Shown in pieces: positions 13,182 through 24,405 of a stretch of 64,000 nucleotides of DNA (positions are counted from its first letter, which is position 1; the number at the start of each line of letters is the position of its first letter). Origin of the DNA: Chlamydomonas reinhardtii (lineage: Eukaryota > Chlorophyta > Chlorophyceae > Chlamydomonadales > Chlamydomonadaceae); contig NC_057015.1 in the NCBI RefSeq assembly GCF_000002595.2, positions 8,177,084-8,241,083 on the forward strand, written 5' to 3'. Position numbers and translations under genes: made by a program. The notes beneath the pieces are model-generated. The model made no database searches. It was not told where the DNA came from and worked only from the letters and a program-made list of their open reading frames with translations.

Positions 13182-16100
13182 GGCTGCGGCTGCTGCTGCG
13201 GCTGCGGCTGCTGCGGCGGTCGCGGCGGCCGCACGCGGGCCGCGCCAGGTGGCGAAGTCGCCAACGACTTCGTAGGCGTCGCGTAGCCGCCGGTGCTGCC
13301 GCCGCCGGCAGCAGCACCGCCTGCGTTTGCGCCTGCCTGTAGCTGCATCAGCTCAGGCTCCTCCTGCTGCTCCTCAGGCTGTTGCGGGTCCTCCCCAACC
13401 TTCTCCGTGCCCTCCTCCCCCTTCTCCTCCCCCTGCTGCTGCTGCCTGGCCGCCTGGCGCTGGAAGTACTGCACCCACGGCGGCGGCTTGGAGGCGTCGA
13501 AGGCGCGACGCGGCGGCGCCTGCGTTGCGGATACGTGTGTCTCAGGGAGCACACTGCAGCCAACGCGTGTGACCCACAAACCCACCCACCACCAGCCCAA
13601 ACATTGTAGGCTCATGCACGCTCTCTGCACACACACACACACCCTCACCCCACCCCACCGCCTCGCCCAGACCCACCCACGCGCCCCCTGGCCCCCATCC
13701 CACCTGCAGCTTGGCGGCGGCGGGCGCGGAGGGCCGTGAGGTGTGTGCGGCGGGGTCGGAGTCCAGGCGGCTCACGGTGAGGCCCAGCCCCCGCAGCTCC
13801 GCCGCCGGCACCGCCAGCGCGCGCAGCAGCGCCACGGCCTCGCGGCGCAGGTCGGCGGCGTCGTCCGTGAAGCGGCCTAGGGTCATGGAGCTGCGCGTGG
13901 GGCGTGGGGCGGGAGGGGTGGAATGGGGTGGAGGGCGATGGGCGGGGTGGGGGCTGGAATGGGCGTCCAGGGTGGGTCGTCCACCCACCCATCTGCATCC
14001 GGCCGGTCCCCGCCACACGCCCACAGCCACACGTCTCCACGCGGCCGGCCCCGGCCCCATCCCCCGGCCCCATCCCCCGGCCCCATCCCCCGACCCCATC
14101 CCCCGACCCCATCCCCCGACCCCATCCCCCGACCCCATCTCCCGACCCCCCACCCCCGCCCGCAGCCCCTACCCAAGCTACCCCTGCTTCCCGGCCCCCG
14201 TTTGGTTCAGTTTGGGCTTGGCATTTACAACCGCCCTCACCGGCTGATGTTGTCGCAGGCTCCGTGCCCCATGAACTTGGCCGGCTCGGGCGCACCTGCC
14301 AGCCGCCGCTTGGCCTTGAGCGTCAGGCTGCGGCCCTTGACGCCTGCGGCCAGATGGGCAGGTGGGCAGGGCCCGCAAAGCCCCAACGTGTATGATTATG
14401 CGCGACTTGTGGTTACGGGAAACCAAACGCCCCAGCCACCGTTGCGCAATGTGTGGTGAAGATGCGCGATGCCAGAACGCACGTTGTCTGAGATACTACA
14501 TATAGGACACAGCCACGAAGCAAATCACAGCCACATTCCAAGGCACACACCGCAGCAGAGCCCAGCACACCGCAGCACCCAGCAGCCACGCCTGCCGCCC
14601 ACCCGCTGTCTTGAGCCGCGCCGCCACCTCCGCCGCCAGGTCGCCCATGAACCTCTCCGCCTCCTCCTCCGTAGTGAAGCGGATGCCGTAGTTGACCTCG
14701 GCGCCCACGGACTTGCGCGCCTGTGCGGGGTAGGGATGGAGGGGAGGGAAGGCGCGGACGGGAATGATGACGGTGGCAGCAGGCTGGCAGTAAGAAGCAA
14801 GGAGCAGCGCCCTCCGCAGTCTTGAAGCAAGGCGTTGCCATTCACCATGATCTGCCGCGCCTTGTTTTCGTGCCGCACAGCAATCCCCGCACCTCGCCCA
14901 TCCCCGCATCCGCGCCCATCCCCGCATCCCCACACGCATGACATTACGCTACTCTTCTGCCTCCCTCTGGTGCCCCCTTTACCCCGCACCTTGGGCGGCT
15001 CCACCCGCCGCTCGTCTTGGCCGTGTGCGTGCGCCCACAGGTCTGACCCCAGCTTGGCGCCCAGAGCCTTCTGCAGCTGCGTGCGGGAGGTGCCCCACAC
15101 CTGCGGCAGGGGCGGGCGGCAGGCGCGGGCGGGAGGTGGAGGCGGGAAGCGCGGGAGGCGCGGGAGATGGAGGCGGAAGATGGAGGTGGAAGGTGGAGGT
15201 GGAAGGTGGAGGCGGTACGGGGGGAGGTTCCAGGCATGATAAAGGCCTTGTTGTTGGCGCAGCGCTGCACAGGAGGTGCGGGAAGCTGGGTGCGTGGGGG
15301 GGGGGGGGGGGACGTACCCATGCAGGCGTTGCGACGGGACGCGGGGGTGGCTTAAGACCACGGCTCGGTCCGCGGCTCTGTCCGGCGGTACAGGAGCTCG
15401 TACCGCACTCGCTAGGACTGGGACTGGGACTAGGACAGGGACTGGGACTAGGACTGGGGCAGGACTTGGCTCCTGCCGGCCCGCACCCGCCCGCCCGCAC
15501 CTGTCTTACGGAGGTGATGCCCATCTTGTCCAGCTTGTCCGCAGTGGACCACCCCACACCTGCAGCAGCCACACCGCCGGGCGCGCAGTCCCGGTAGCAG
15601 CAAGGGCAGCCACAGGCGCAGTCGCAGTGGGCACAAGTGGCAGCAGGGGCACCCAGCACACACCGTGTACCAACACGTCCGCACCACTCACCAACCAACC
15701 CAGTGTGACATCCCTGCAAACCCGCACCCAACGCCACAGGCCACACGCCTCGCCGCCGCACGCCCTCGCCGCCACACGCCCCGCCGCACCCCCCCCTCGC
15801 CCCGCCGCCCCCCGCACCCCCCCCCACCCCCGCCCCCGGCCCCGCACCCGGCAGTTGGTCCACTCTCAGATCCGCCAGGAAGTCCAACACGCCGCCCCGT
15901 GGCACCTGTCAGGCGGCCGGGAACAAAGAAAGGAAGGGGATCAGCTAGCTTATGAGGTCAGAGCATGTCAACGAGCATTTGACGCGTTTGCCCCCCTCCC
16001 CCCGCCTTGTCCAACCCGTGCTTGACGCCCCCGCTTGCAACCCCCGCGTGACCGCTCTCGCCCCTTTGCCCTCACCCCTTTGCCCCATCCCAAACTCCCC

Positions 16101-19100
16101 CCTCCCTCCGCTGCATTTGCAACCCCCCCCCCTCACCCGGAACTGGCCGTTGGGTTTGGCACGGCGTGTAGCCAGTCGTGCCACCAGCATGTTGGGCCCG
16201 ATGCCGGCAGAAGCCGTACACCCGGTGGCGGCGGCGATGTCGGCACGCAGTCGCGCCGCCAGCGCCTCCGCCGGGTCGCCGTACGTGTGAGGCTGGGGCT
16301 GGGCCTGGGTATGGGAGGAGGAGGGCAGGGTGGCGGAGGGCAGAGAGGAGGAGGTGGGAGTCACGACAGCCAAAGTATTGTAACAGCACTATCTAGTTAA
16401 CGTGCGCTCGGCTGCACTGCTCGCTGCCGGCCGGCGCTGGTCTCGCTGGGACTACGCTGCCCGAGCCTGGCCAGATGTGACCTACGGTGGAGGCGGCGGC
16501 GGGTGGGAAGGTGGAGGCGGGCGGCAGGAGGCCGGTGACGTCCAGGAAGGCCTCGTCACAGGAGATGGGCTGCACGCAGGAGCTGTAGGCCATGAGGATG
16601 CGGTAGACCTGCGGGGGTAAGGGGGCGGGTGAAGGGGGTGAAGGGGGAGGGGAGGGGAGGGTGCGGTGTTGGAGATGGTGGTGGCAGAGGCGGCGGGAGG
16701 CATGGGCCGAAGGGAGCAAGGGTAAGGGCATCCCCGCGATTGTTCCCCTTGTATTTCCCTCGGTTGTCTCCCCTCCCACCCCCTCTCCCCCTCTCCCTCC
16801 TCCCCCTCTCCCTCCTCCCTCCCCCCACGCGCCTTCTCCGAGGCTGCCTGGTACTTGTCGAACTCGTACGGCAGCACCACCAGGTCCGGACACAGCCGCT
16901 TGGCCTCGCCCATGAACATGTCGGCACGGATGCCGTACGAGCGGGCCTGGGGGGGAGGGGTGTTCGAGGAGCGTGTCTGTGTATGTGTGTGTGTTGAACA
17001 ACGAAACCATGTCCGTATGCTGCGTATGTGTGGTTACATGCTTCGTGGTCGGCGTATGATAGGTACGCCACGACGCAGTGTGGAATGGCACGAACAAACC
17101 CCCTCGCATTCTTGGCTTTAACTCGGGTTCCGGAATGAACTACACCCACACACCCCCACCACCACCACCACCACCACCCCTCCTTGTCCCTACCACGTAG
17201 TTGGCGGACGACACCTCGCCGGTGCCCTTGCCGCTGTTGGAGTGGCACACCGCCAGCGGCCGCCCCGCCAGCTCGGGCCGCCCCACAGCCGCCACCGAGG
17301 CGAAGAAACAGTCCATGTCCACATGCAGGACAACGCGCTCGGCGCCTGTGTGCGAGCAGGTTTTGTACAACACACGACACAAAAAGTCAAACATAAAACA
17401 TATAACATGTCACATAACACCGGCGATGTAATCAGAGCTGAACGCGCCTGCTCGATTTTCGCTCTGCCTCACTGCACGCCATCGCTGCCTTGTCCCGTCA
17501 ACACGGCTCGCGGCCTACCAGGCAGATGCCACCACCAGCCAAGCAACCACTCGTCATCCCCGCCCATTCACCCATTCGCCCATCACATTCCTCCTGCTGC
17601 TGTTCCTAACCACCCACACACACACACCCCGCGCGCGCTCACCCCTGGCCGCCGGCGGCAGCGGCTGCGGCGCCGCCGCCTCCACCTCTGCCATGAGCGC
17701 CTCGATGCGTGTGCGCCAGGTGCCGATGAAGTGGAGGCGGCTGTTGCGGAAGAACGTCTCCATGAAGCGCGGGTCGGTGCGCGTGGACCTGTAGGGGTGT
17801 GGGGTGTGGCGGTGTGGATGTGGATGTGGGTGTCGGAGGGGAGGGAGGAGGCGGGTTTCGCTTGCACGTGCGGTAAACCGGTGAGTTGAAGCACGGACGC
17901 GTGGACCTGTGGGGTTGCGGGGGGAGGGGCTGCCCATTACCCCCACACTCGGCCTCAGCCGCAACTGAAGCCGCAGCCACAGCCCTGGGGATGTGCCACA
18001 TACAAGTACGGCGATGGCCCTCCGCCGCCCCCCTCCTGTCCTCCCGCACTCGCACCATACCGGCACCAGGCCACTTCGCCAAGGCAGCCGCGCCCCACCC
18101 CACTCCACTCCATTTCCGACTTCACACCTCCAGAACCCACCGCCTGCACCCACCTCCTATGCCCCTAACCCACCCGTGCCACCGTGCCGTGCCACCCACC
18201 TGGGTGGCCCCTTCACCGCGTCACTAGCAGCACGCAGCTCCGCCGCCACCTCCTGAGCCCGAGCGTTGGCAGCAGCATCCGGGTCAACCCCCGCCGCGCC
18301 GCCACCGCCGCCGCCGCCGCCGCTGCGGCCGCGGCCGCCGCTGCCTCCTGGGCTCACGCTGTGCGCACGGGGGGACTGGCCCGGTTGCAGCGGCGGCGCC
18401 GGCGAGGCCGCCTGTGCGGGTTGCCCAGGGGGGCTTGTTGCTGCCTGTGCGCCTGCGTCGCCACTGCCGTAAGGCTCAGGCCCAGGCCCAGTGCCAGGGC
18501 CGGCCGCTGCTGCTGCCGCCGCCGCTGCTGCCGCTGCAGCTGCTGCTGCCGCTGCTGCTGCTGCGGGATGGTGGGTGGGACTGTGCTGGTGGTGCTGGTG
18601 GTGTTGCGGGTGAGGGTGCTGCTGCTGTGGGCGATGCGGCATGGCTGCCGCGGCGTACCCGGCACCATAGCCGCCGCTGCCGTACCCGCTCGGGCCCGGC
18701 CCCTGCTGCTGCCCCTGTGGCGCCGGCTGCCCACCACCACCACCACCAGCAGCACCACCACCAGCGGCGTGCACAGCTGCTCCCTCAGGTGAGGACGCCA
18801 GGGGTGCTAGGGGCTCCGCCGGCCCTGGGGCCTGAGGCCAGCCTCCCAGCCCAGGCCCAATGTCCAGAGCCGCCCCCTCCCCCGTCCCCTCCGCCGTCCC
18901 TTCCGCCGCCGGTTGCAGCCGCTCCGGCGTCTCCCGCTGCCCGCACCCCCACGCCCCCCCATCCTCCACACCGCCTATGGCCCCGCCGCCCCATCCATCA
19001 TCCCACTCCGCAACAGCCTCCTCCTGCTCCTGGAAAGGCTCCGACTCGGGCTCCCCACCCTGCGGCTGCTGCCGCCGCCGCTCATCATCCTGCGCCGCCT

Positions 19101-20940
19101 CCACCGGTGCCGCTCCTTCGTCTGCTCCCGCCCCGGTTGCTCCTCCTGCTGGGCCGACTCCTGCTTCCCCTCCTCCTGCTTCCCCTCCTCCTGCAGCCGC
19201 TGCCGCGGCCGTGCCTGCGCTGCCCGCCGCCGCCGCCCGCCGCTCGGCCAGTGCGGGGTAGAGCTCCTCTGGCGGCAGCTGAGGGGCCTCGTGGCGCCGG
19301 AAGTCGAAGAGCCGCCGCTGCCGCGGGAGCGCACCCGTCAGCGTGTCCAACTGAAAGTCCGTTATCTGTACAAAGTAGACAATCAATGTTTTGCACTCCC
19401 GTTATTGCAAGTGACAGTGAAAGAGGGCGAACATCACAGTTTGCGGTACTGCACTTCAGCGATCGACACGGGCAGTCCAGCTTTGTTAGGAGTCCGACAA
19501 TCCGCAGCACGACCTCAACCAGCTGTGGCCTCCTCACCGGCAGCAGGCGGCCGGCCGCGATGGATGCAACGATCCACTCGGGACGCACGTGTGGGATGGG
19601 GTTCCTGCACAGCAGCCGTGCCGGGAGCCCGCCAGAACTCACCACCCGATGGCTTACCGTACGTGAACACCCGTTACCGACCCCTCTAGTCCCGCCCGCA
19701 CGGGCCTCTCAAGACCTGCCCCAGTGCCTTTCCGCCTCCTCTCCGGACCTTGCCGTCCCCTCCCGCAACCCCAACTCCGACCCCTCAGGCATTATGCACA
19801 CGGCACCCCCCCGCCGATGTGTTGGCCGCCCTCCAAACAGTCCTTCTCCTCCTCCTCCTCCTCCTCCTCCTCCTTCTCACCGCTCCTTGGCCAGCTGCTT
19901 GATCTTGGTGTCGGGCAGGTGCGCGCACACGATGTGGGTCACCGCGTCACGGTACAGATAGTTCTCAAAGCGGCCGCCGTGCAGCGCCATGAGCTGCTTC
20001 AGCTCCTGAGGTTGGTGGAAGGGTGAGGCGGGGTTGTTGTTGCCATTCCCATTAAGAAGCCAAGGGACGCCAAGACACGGGGGGCGGTAGGGGGAAAAAG
20101 GGGTGTAGGTGGGCCTTATAGGCACAGGTGCAGGCGCAGTCTGCTTCGGACAGTGCTTCCAGGGCACACTGCATCGACTGTACTCAAGCCCCACCCCGAC
20201 TACCGTACTGCCGCTCGCCGTCATGCAGCCCCCACGTTATCGACCCCGTGCACACACCACACAGGCTACCAGCCCCCGCCACCTCAGGTCCGCGCGGTAC
20301 GTGTACATGTGCATGTGTATGTGTTGCGTGCGGTGGGATGCGGCTCCTCTCACCGCGTGCGAAGGGTTGGTGAGGCCGTTGACGTGTATTGACACGCCCC
20401 GGAATATGTCCGACTTGGCGGCGGCGGCGTGCTGCAGCTGCTGTGCGTCGTACTGCTCACGCAGCTTCTGGACCTGTGCGTGTGTGTGTTAAACCGCAAG
20501 GAAAAATGAAAAGAGAGAGAGAGTGTGTGTGTGTGTGTGTTAGAGGGCACAAGGAGGGGTGGGCCCGAGGTGTTGTGTTGTCTAATGTGCTGACGAACGG
20601 CCGGGTCGCCCCTTCGTGTGTGCCGCCTCCGTGTCTCTTTCCCTGTGCGCGCCCCCACCTTAAGTTCCATGTAGCCAGAGAAGCTGCCGCCATGATGCAT
20701 GGACTGAGCCGCCGGCTGCGGCTCGCTGCGGCGCTCCGGCTGCTTCTGCTGCTGCTGGCCCGACGCCGCATTCCCTGCCGCGCCCGGGGACCGCCCCGGG
20801 GTGGTCGTGCCGCCCGGCTGGACAGGGCCCCGCGCCAGCAGCTGGTCCCGAATCGGAAAGCCGCTCATCGCAGAGCTGCTGACACTGCTGTCAGTGCTAG
20901 CAAAGGCTCCAATGCCTAGACTGCTGGGCCCTTGGCACAT
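9381..20940 (-). CDS. REV1: REV1, Y-family translesion DNA polymerase (giant form)
   Basis: Eighteen exons, 7062 nt, 2353 residues: 20940-20659, 20473-20354, 20005-19881, 19604-19538, 19365-18200, 17788-17643, 17345-17194, 16946-16833, 16608-16486, 16304-16137, 15905-15848, 15559-15501, 15100-14990, 14720-14603, 14343-14241, 13890-13704, 13519-11038, 10861-9381. REV1 inserts dCMP opposite damaged or abasic sites and scaffolds the other bypass polymerases. Residues about 80-198 form the N-terminal region and BRCT domain (SDIFRGVSIHVNG, LMALHGGRFENYLYRDAVTH, VRPEWIVASIAAGRLLP). Catalytic core about 590-1020: FFRNSRLHFIGTW, VDMDCFFASV (metal Asp645, Asp647), SCDEAFLDVTG (Asp742, Glu743), GIGPNMLVARLATR, GVGWSTADKLDKMGI, EVNYGIRFT, KFMGHGACDNISR. 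Two ubiquitin-binding motifs follow: SQIDPAVLAELPPDVRREVE (about 1840) and SQVDLCVLRQLPPELQTEIA (about 2000). The unusual bulk is low-complexity Ala/Gly/Gln sequence in exons 5, 17 and 18; human REV1 is about half this size. The exon 8 donor is GC, not GT. Start at 20940 is the first in-frame ATG; an ATG 24 codons on is possible. Confidence 0.95.
14041..14156. repeat. 13-bp tandem repeat (CCCCATCCCCCGA type)
   Basis: About eight imperfect units within the REV1 intron 13891-14240. Confidence 0.85.
14208..14240 (-). repeat. Intronic repeat family A, sense copy at the splice donor
   Basis: On the REV1 strand the intron begins GTGAGGGCGGTTGTAAATGC and continues CAAGCCCAAACTGAACC, so the repeat starts within about 7 nt of the 5' splice site. 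Confidence 0.55.
15415..15466. repeat. Tandem repeat GGACTGGGACTA type
   Basis: Short 6/12-bp units in the REV1 intron 15101-15500, next to a G run at about 15296-15310. Confidence 0.8.
20479..20556 (-). repeat. TG/CA repeat with two family-B cores, antisense to REV1
   Basis: Two TG runs followed by TTAAACCGCAAGG and TTAGAGGGCACAAGG lie in the first REV1 intron (20474-20658). They resemble the core GTTAAAGAGCACAAGG seen at 35751, 37401, 60013 and 61045. Confidence 0.4.
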
Positions 20941-22075
20941 CAAAGACGTGGCGTGGCGGCAGGTACCACGCGCTGTCGCAACGGTCAACCTGGCGACAAG
21001 GCGCTCGCGCGTTGACGCAAGCGGTCATGGCGTACTTTTCAGCCCTCGTGAAAATACTGTCTAACGGCGGAGTTTCGCACTGAAGAGCTAGTCGTTTGCA
21101 GAATCGCTTGCCCGCGTCACAACCCGCTCGCTTCGTATCATATTCATGCCGCAACTGCTCAAGTGCAATCATGAGTGCTACATTTGTATAGAATAGCGTT
21201 TGGAAGCTGCTGGGGGCTGGGGCACTCAACGTCCAGCCATAAACTTGGACCTGCCAGAAATGGAATGCTGGCTGGTCATTTTATAGTTGTAGCGTCAAAA
21301 TTAACAACGTAGAGGCCAGGCACGGCCAGTTTTAGATGAGTCGTGGAGCGCGTGCGGTGGATCCGGCCTCCTACCATCCTGTGGGACTTGCACCCCTGTA
21401 CGCCCCTGCTTTCGGGCTCAACACTGCCCTCGCGTCGTCCACCTTTATATGGCCCTCACGTGTCCTTTAGGTGCTGACCTATCGATATCATTCCCCGACC
21501 AGGCACCTTGAAGGTGTGACGAAGTCCCTTGCCCCGAACATCCCTCATCGGCTCATCCCGACACTGCCAGATACCCCATCGCCCAAGCTTGACGCCCGCC
21601 ACACCATCACATCTGTCACGCAAGCCACACCTCAGTAACCAGTCTTCATGCTTCATCCGTATCGGACACCCGGCAGCGTACAACTGCAAACCACCTCACA
21701 ACATGTGCACCATCAGTGATAACAACCACGCGCGCGCCACAGCCCCGCGGACGCCGCGAACCCGTTGTTGCAGTTCTCAGCCTTGCCAAGAGGCCTGGAC
21801 TGCTCCCTCCATGATATCTAGGTGGCATGTTACGATGCTTTGGGTAGAGGCTCCGCGGGCGGCTTCTGCTGCTGGCCCCTGCACACACACCGAAGGGGAA
21901 CAGGCCACAACGCGGTCAAGCTGGCGGCAGTGCGTCGAACCTACCGTATCGTATATACCCGTTCCTGGCACCGTCAGCCCCCGTTGCCATTGCGACCTTA
22001 CAGCACCTAAGCACGCAAGCAAAGCTTTGCATGTGCCTCGTCCGCCCGTGTCTGCTGTGCCTGCCTCCCCTCCCC
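20941..22075. other. Intergenic: REV1 promoter and SDHAF2 3' flank
   Basis: Both neighbours are on the minus strand. The strip next to 20940 should hold the REV1 5' UTR and promoter; it is less GC-rich around 21200-21320. A TGTAA on the minus strand at 22002-21998 is a candidate SDHAF2 polyadenylation signal, 74 nt after its stop. No gene supported. Confidence 0.5.
21998..22002 (-). terminator. Candidate TGTAA polyadenylation signal for SDHAF2
   Basis: TTACA on the + strand, 74 nt after the SDHAF2 stop; short for an algal 3' UTR, so tentative. Confidence 0.35.
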
Positions 22076-23157
22076 TCACCTCCAGCCGTCGTCCCAGCCG
22101 CGCACCCAGTCCCGCCCCGCTGGTGCGCGGGTCTGTGGAGGCGCTGAGTCCTGCAGCTGCTGCGCCACGTGGCTTTGGATGGCCTGCAGCGAAGGCAAGG
22201 ATACGCAAGGCAGACGGGAGGATGGAGATCAAAGCACTCTGTCGCGGCAATGCGTGTTTGGGCGCGCAGGGGTACACATGGCCGAGCTCGGCCGCCAGCA
22301 CACACATCGTGGAGCCTGCGCTAGCCCCAACCCGAGTACCGCGTGCCGACGCACATGCACACGCAGGGGCGTACAGGGTAACAAGTGAGCGGAGGGTGAC
22401 ACGCAGCAACCTGCGCGTGCGCTGGCCCTCAGGCCCTGGCCGGGTCGGGCGTTGACACACACGAGTGACACAACGCACCACGAACACCGGGTTCTTCTGC
22501 ATGTGCTCCGGCGCCTGCAGCTGCCCTGTGAGCCACTTGAAGAGGTCAGGGTTCTCCTGCGGTAACACGTACAAGACACACGGACAAGATATACAGGCAG
22601 GTCAGGCGTGGGAAGGCGTTAGTCAGGCGTCATGGGCTCAGGTCTGCCAGCTGTGGGTGTTGCGTGGCATGACGGCGCGTTTACGTGGAACGTGGCACCC
22701 TGCACACCCTGCGCCGCAGCCCCGCGCACCCCGACAACCCCTTGTGTGCTACGTTTATGGCCCGTCACAGTATGCTAATACCAAGAGCTCCCAGCCATAC
22801 CCACCTCGTCCAGCACAAAGGCCATCTGGTTCAGCTCCGCCATCGTCATCTTCGGGATGTTCGCCTCGGCCCACAGCCCCATCAGCAGGTCGAGCTCCAG
22901 GAAGCCGCGCTGCTTACTCCGGTACAGGAGCTTGTTGGCAATCTATGAAAACAAAGTGCCCGTCACCTCGCGAAACCGCGTCATCGTCAAGCCTTCCTTC
23001 TTACCCCGCGACGGCGCTCCTCCGAAACATGTTGTTGACCATTGACGGTATCAGCGCTAGTAGAATATGAGGTTGATGCAAGGCTATTCACCGTGGTCGC
23101 ACCCAATCGTTGAAAGAGACCAAGCGACGCGGCTGCAGCAGCAGCGCGGGAGAGCAT
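22076..23157 (-). CDS. SDHAF2: SDHAF2/SDH5, succinate dehydrogenase assembly factor 2
   Basis: Four exons: 23157-23005, 22942-22805, 22556-22479, 22183-22076; 477 nt, 158 residues. SDHAF2 promotes covalent attachment of FAD to the flavoprotein subunit of mitochondrial complex II. The N-terminus MLSRAAAAAASLGLFQRLGA is a typical mitochondrial presequence. The family core is clear: NKLLYRSKQRGFLELDLLMG in exon 2 (the RxxxRG FAD-attachment signature), then FVLDE joined to ENPDLFKWLTGQ across the exon 2/3 junction, and the plant-type tail TRAPAGRDWVRGWDD in exon 4. It ends shortly after RGWDD, so it lacks the extra tail seen in land-plant homologues. Intron 1 is only 62 nt. Upstream lies the 3' flank of the GAR transformylase gene, same strand. 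Confidence 0.93.
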
Positions 23158-24405
23158 TTGGATAGATATGGGCTGTAAGAGTTAAAGTTGTACTGAGAAT
23201 TGCAGCAGCTCCACGCGTGTGCGCCATCACCCGCCGAATCCCGCGGTTCGTGCCCGGATTGCCACAGTGGTCGTTCATCATCAGTTCATGGCAGGGGAGG
23301 GTTGATGGCTTCATGGTGCCCACGTCGGCCATATGTCCGCTCCTTCCGCCCCTATCCGTTGCCGTTCTGCTGGGACGCGCTCCGGGCCATACCAGCCACG
23401 GCACCTGGCGCACTCACGCAGGGTCTCCGGGCCTATAGATCTGCTGCAGCGGCCTGTGCCACGCCTGGTGCCACGGAAGCGTCCTCCGGCCTAACCGACT
23501 AACCCTGGAAGATGCAAGCCCGGGCAGGCCTTGCTCTGAGCGCCACTCGTCAGGCCATACCTCACACGTTGGTAATCAGTTGTTTACGGCTGTTACAGCA
23601 CCAGCCGTGTCCTCAAGCTCACATCGGTGGCAGAACCTACACTCGGCCAGCCGCCTTAAGTGTCTGTTAGTCTGTGCCGAAGAGAGTGTCAGACCATGCT
23701 GCCTCTTATGCGTCCAGGCTTCATATCCAGCTGCATCCAAAGCGACACGCGCGCCAAGCCTTTGCCTAATTGTCCTGTACTCATGCAATCTACTTGTGCG
23801 GCGCCAATCCGGTAGCTGCCCGCAACGTGCAGGGTGTGCACCACACGCCAGCCAAGCACGTCAACCAACAAAGCCGCCCAGCCGCTCCACACGCCGATAC
23901 CCCTCCCTGTGCCTTTGCGGGCTGCATTACCAAGGTGTCGCAGCCGGCCCCCTCCTTAATGTCCCCGCCAACACCTGCAGGGCTGCATTAATAAGCTGCC
24001 TCCGCTGGCCCCACAGGAATGTCGCACCACACGTGCAGGACACACCTACACTCTACAGCCTCTATTTCGCGCGCCACACAGCCGCTGTAAGGAGTCATCA
24101 TCGTCATCTGGGCCAGGGCCTGTTCCGAGCGCTCCACCACGGTCGCTCGCACCTCCACCTCCATGTGCCCAAGGCACCCTCACATCCTAGGCCGCCATCG
24201 CCAGTCGCCGCGCAACATCACTCACACACGCCTTTGGCAAACGGCACCACGCGGCTGCCTCTACATGCGCCCCCTCCCCCCAAATCCTCCACCCCCTTCC
24301 CTCCCAAGCCCCATCCCCGCACGATGGCGCCGCGCTGCCCGCCTCACCCCATCACCCCATCACCGCTGTCCTTCCCATCCCATTCCCATTCCCACGCCCT
24401 GCCCT
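23158..24405. other. Intergenic: SDHAF2 promoter and GAR transformylase 3' flank
   Basis: No supported gene. A minus-strand TGTAA at 23597-23593 could end the GAR transformylase mRNA about 810 nt after its stop. Confidence 0.5.

Noticed and set aside
22753-23160. SDHAF2 exons 1 and 2 as parts of REV1
   Set aside because: Same strand and nearby, but they carry their own ATG, presequence and the SDHAF2 signature, ending in a stop at 22076.
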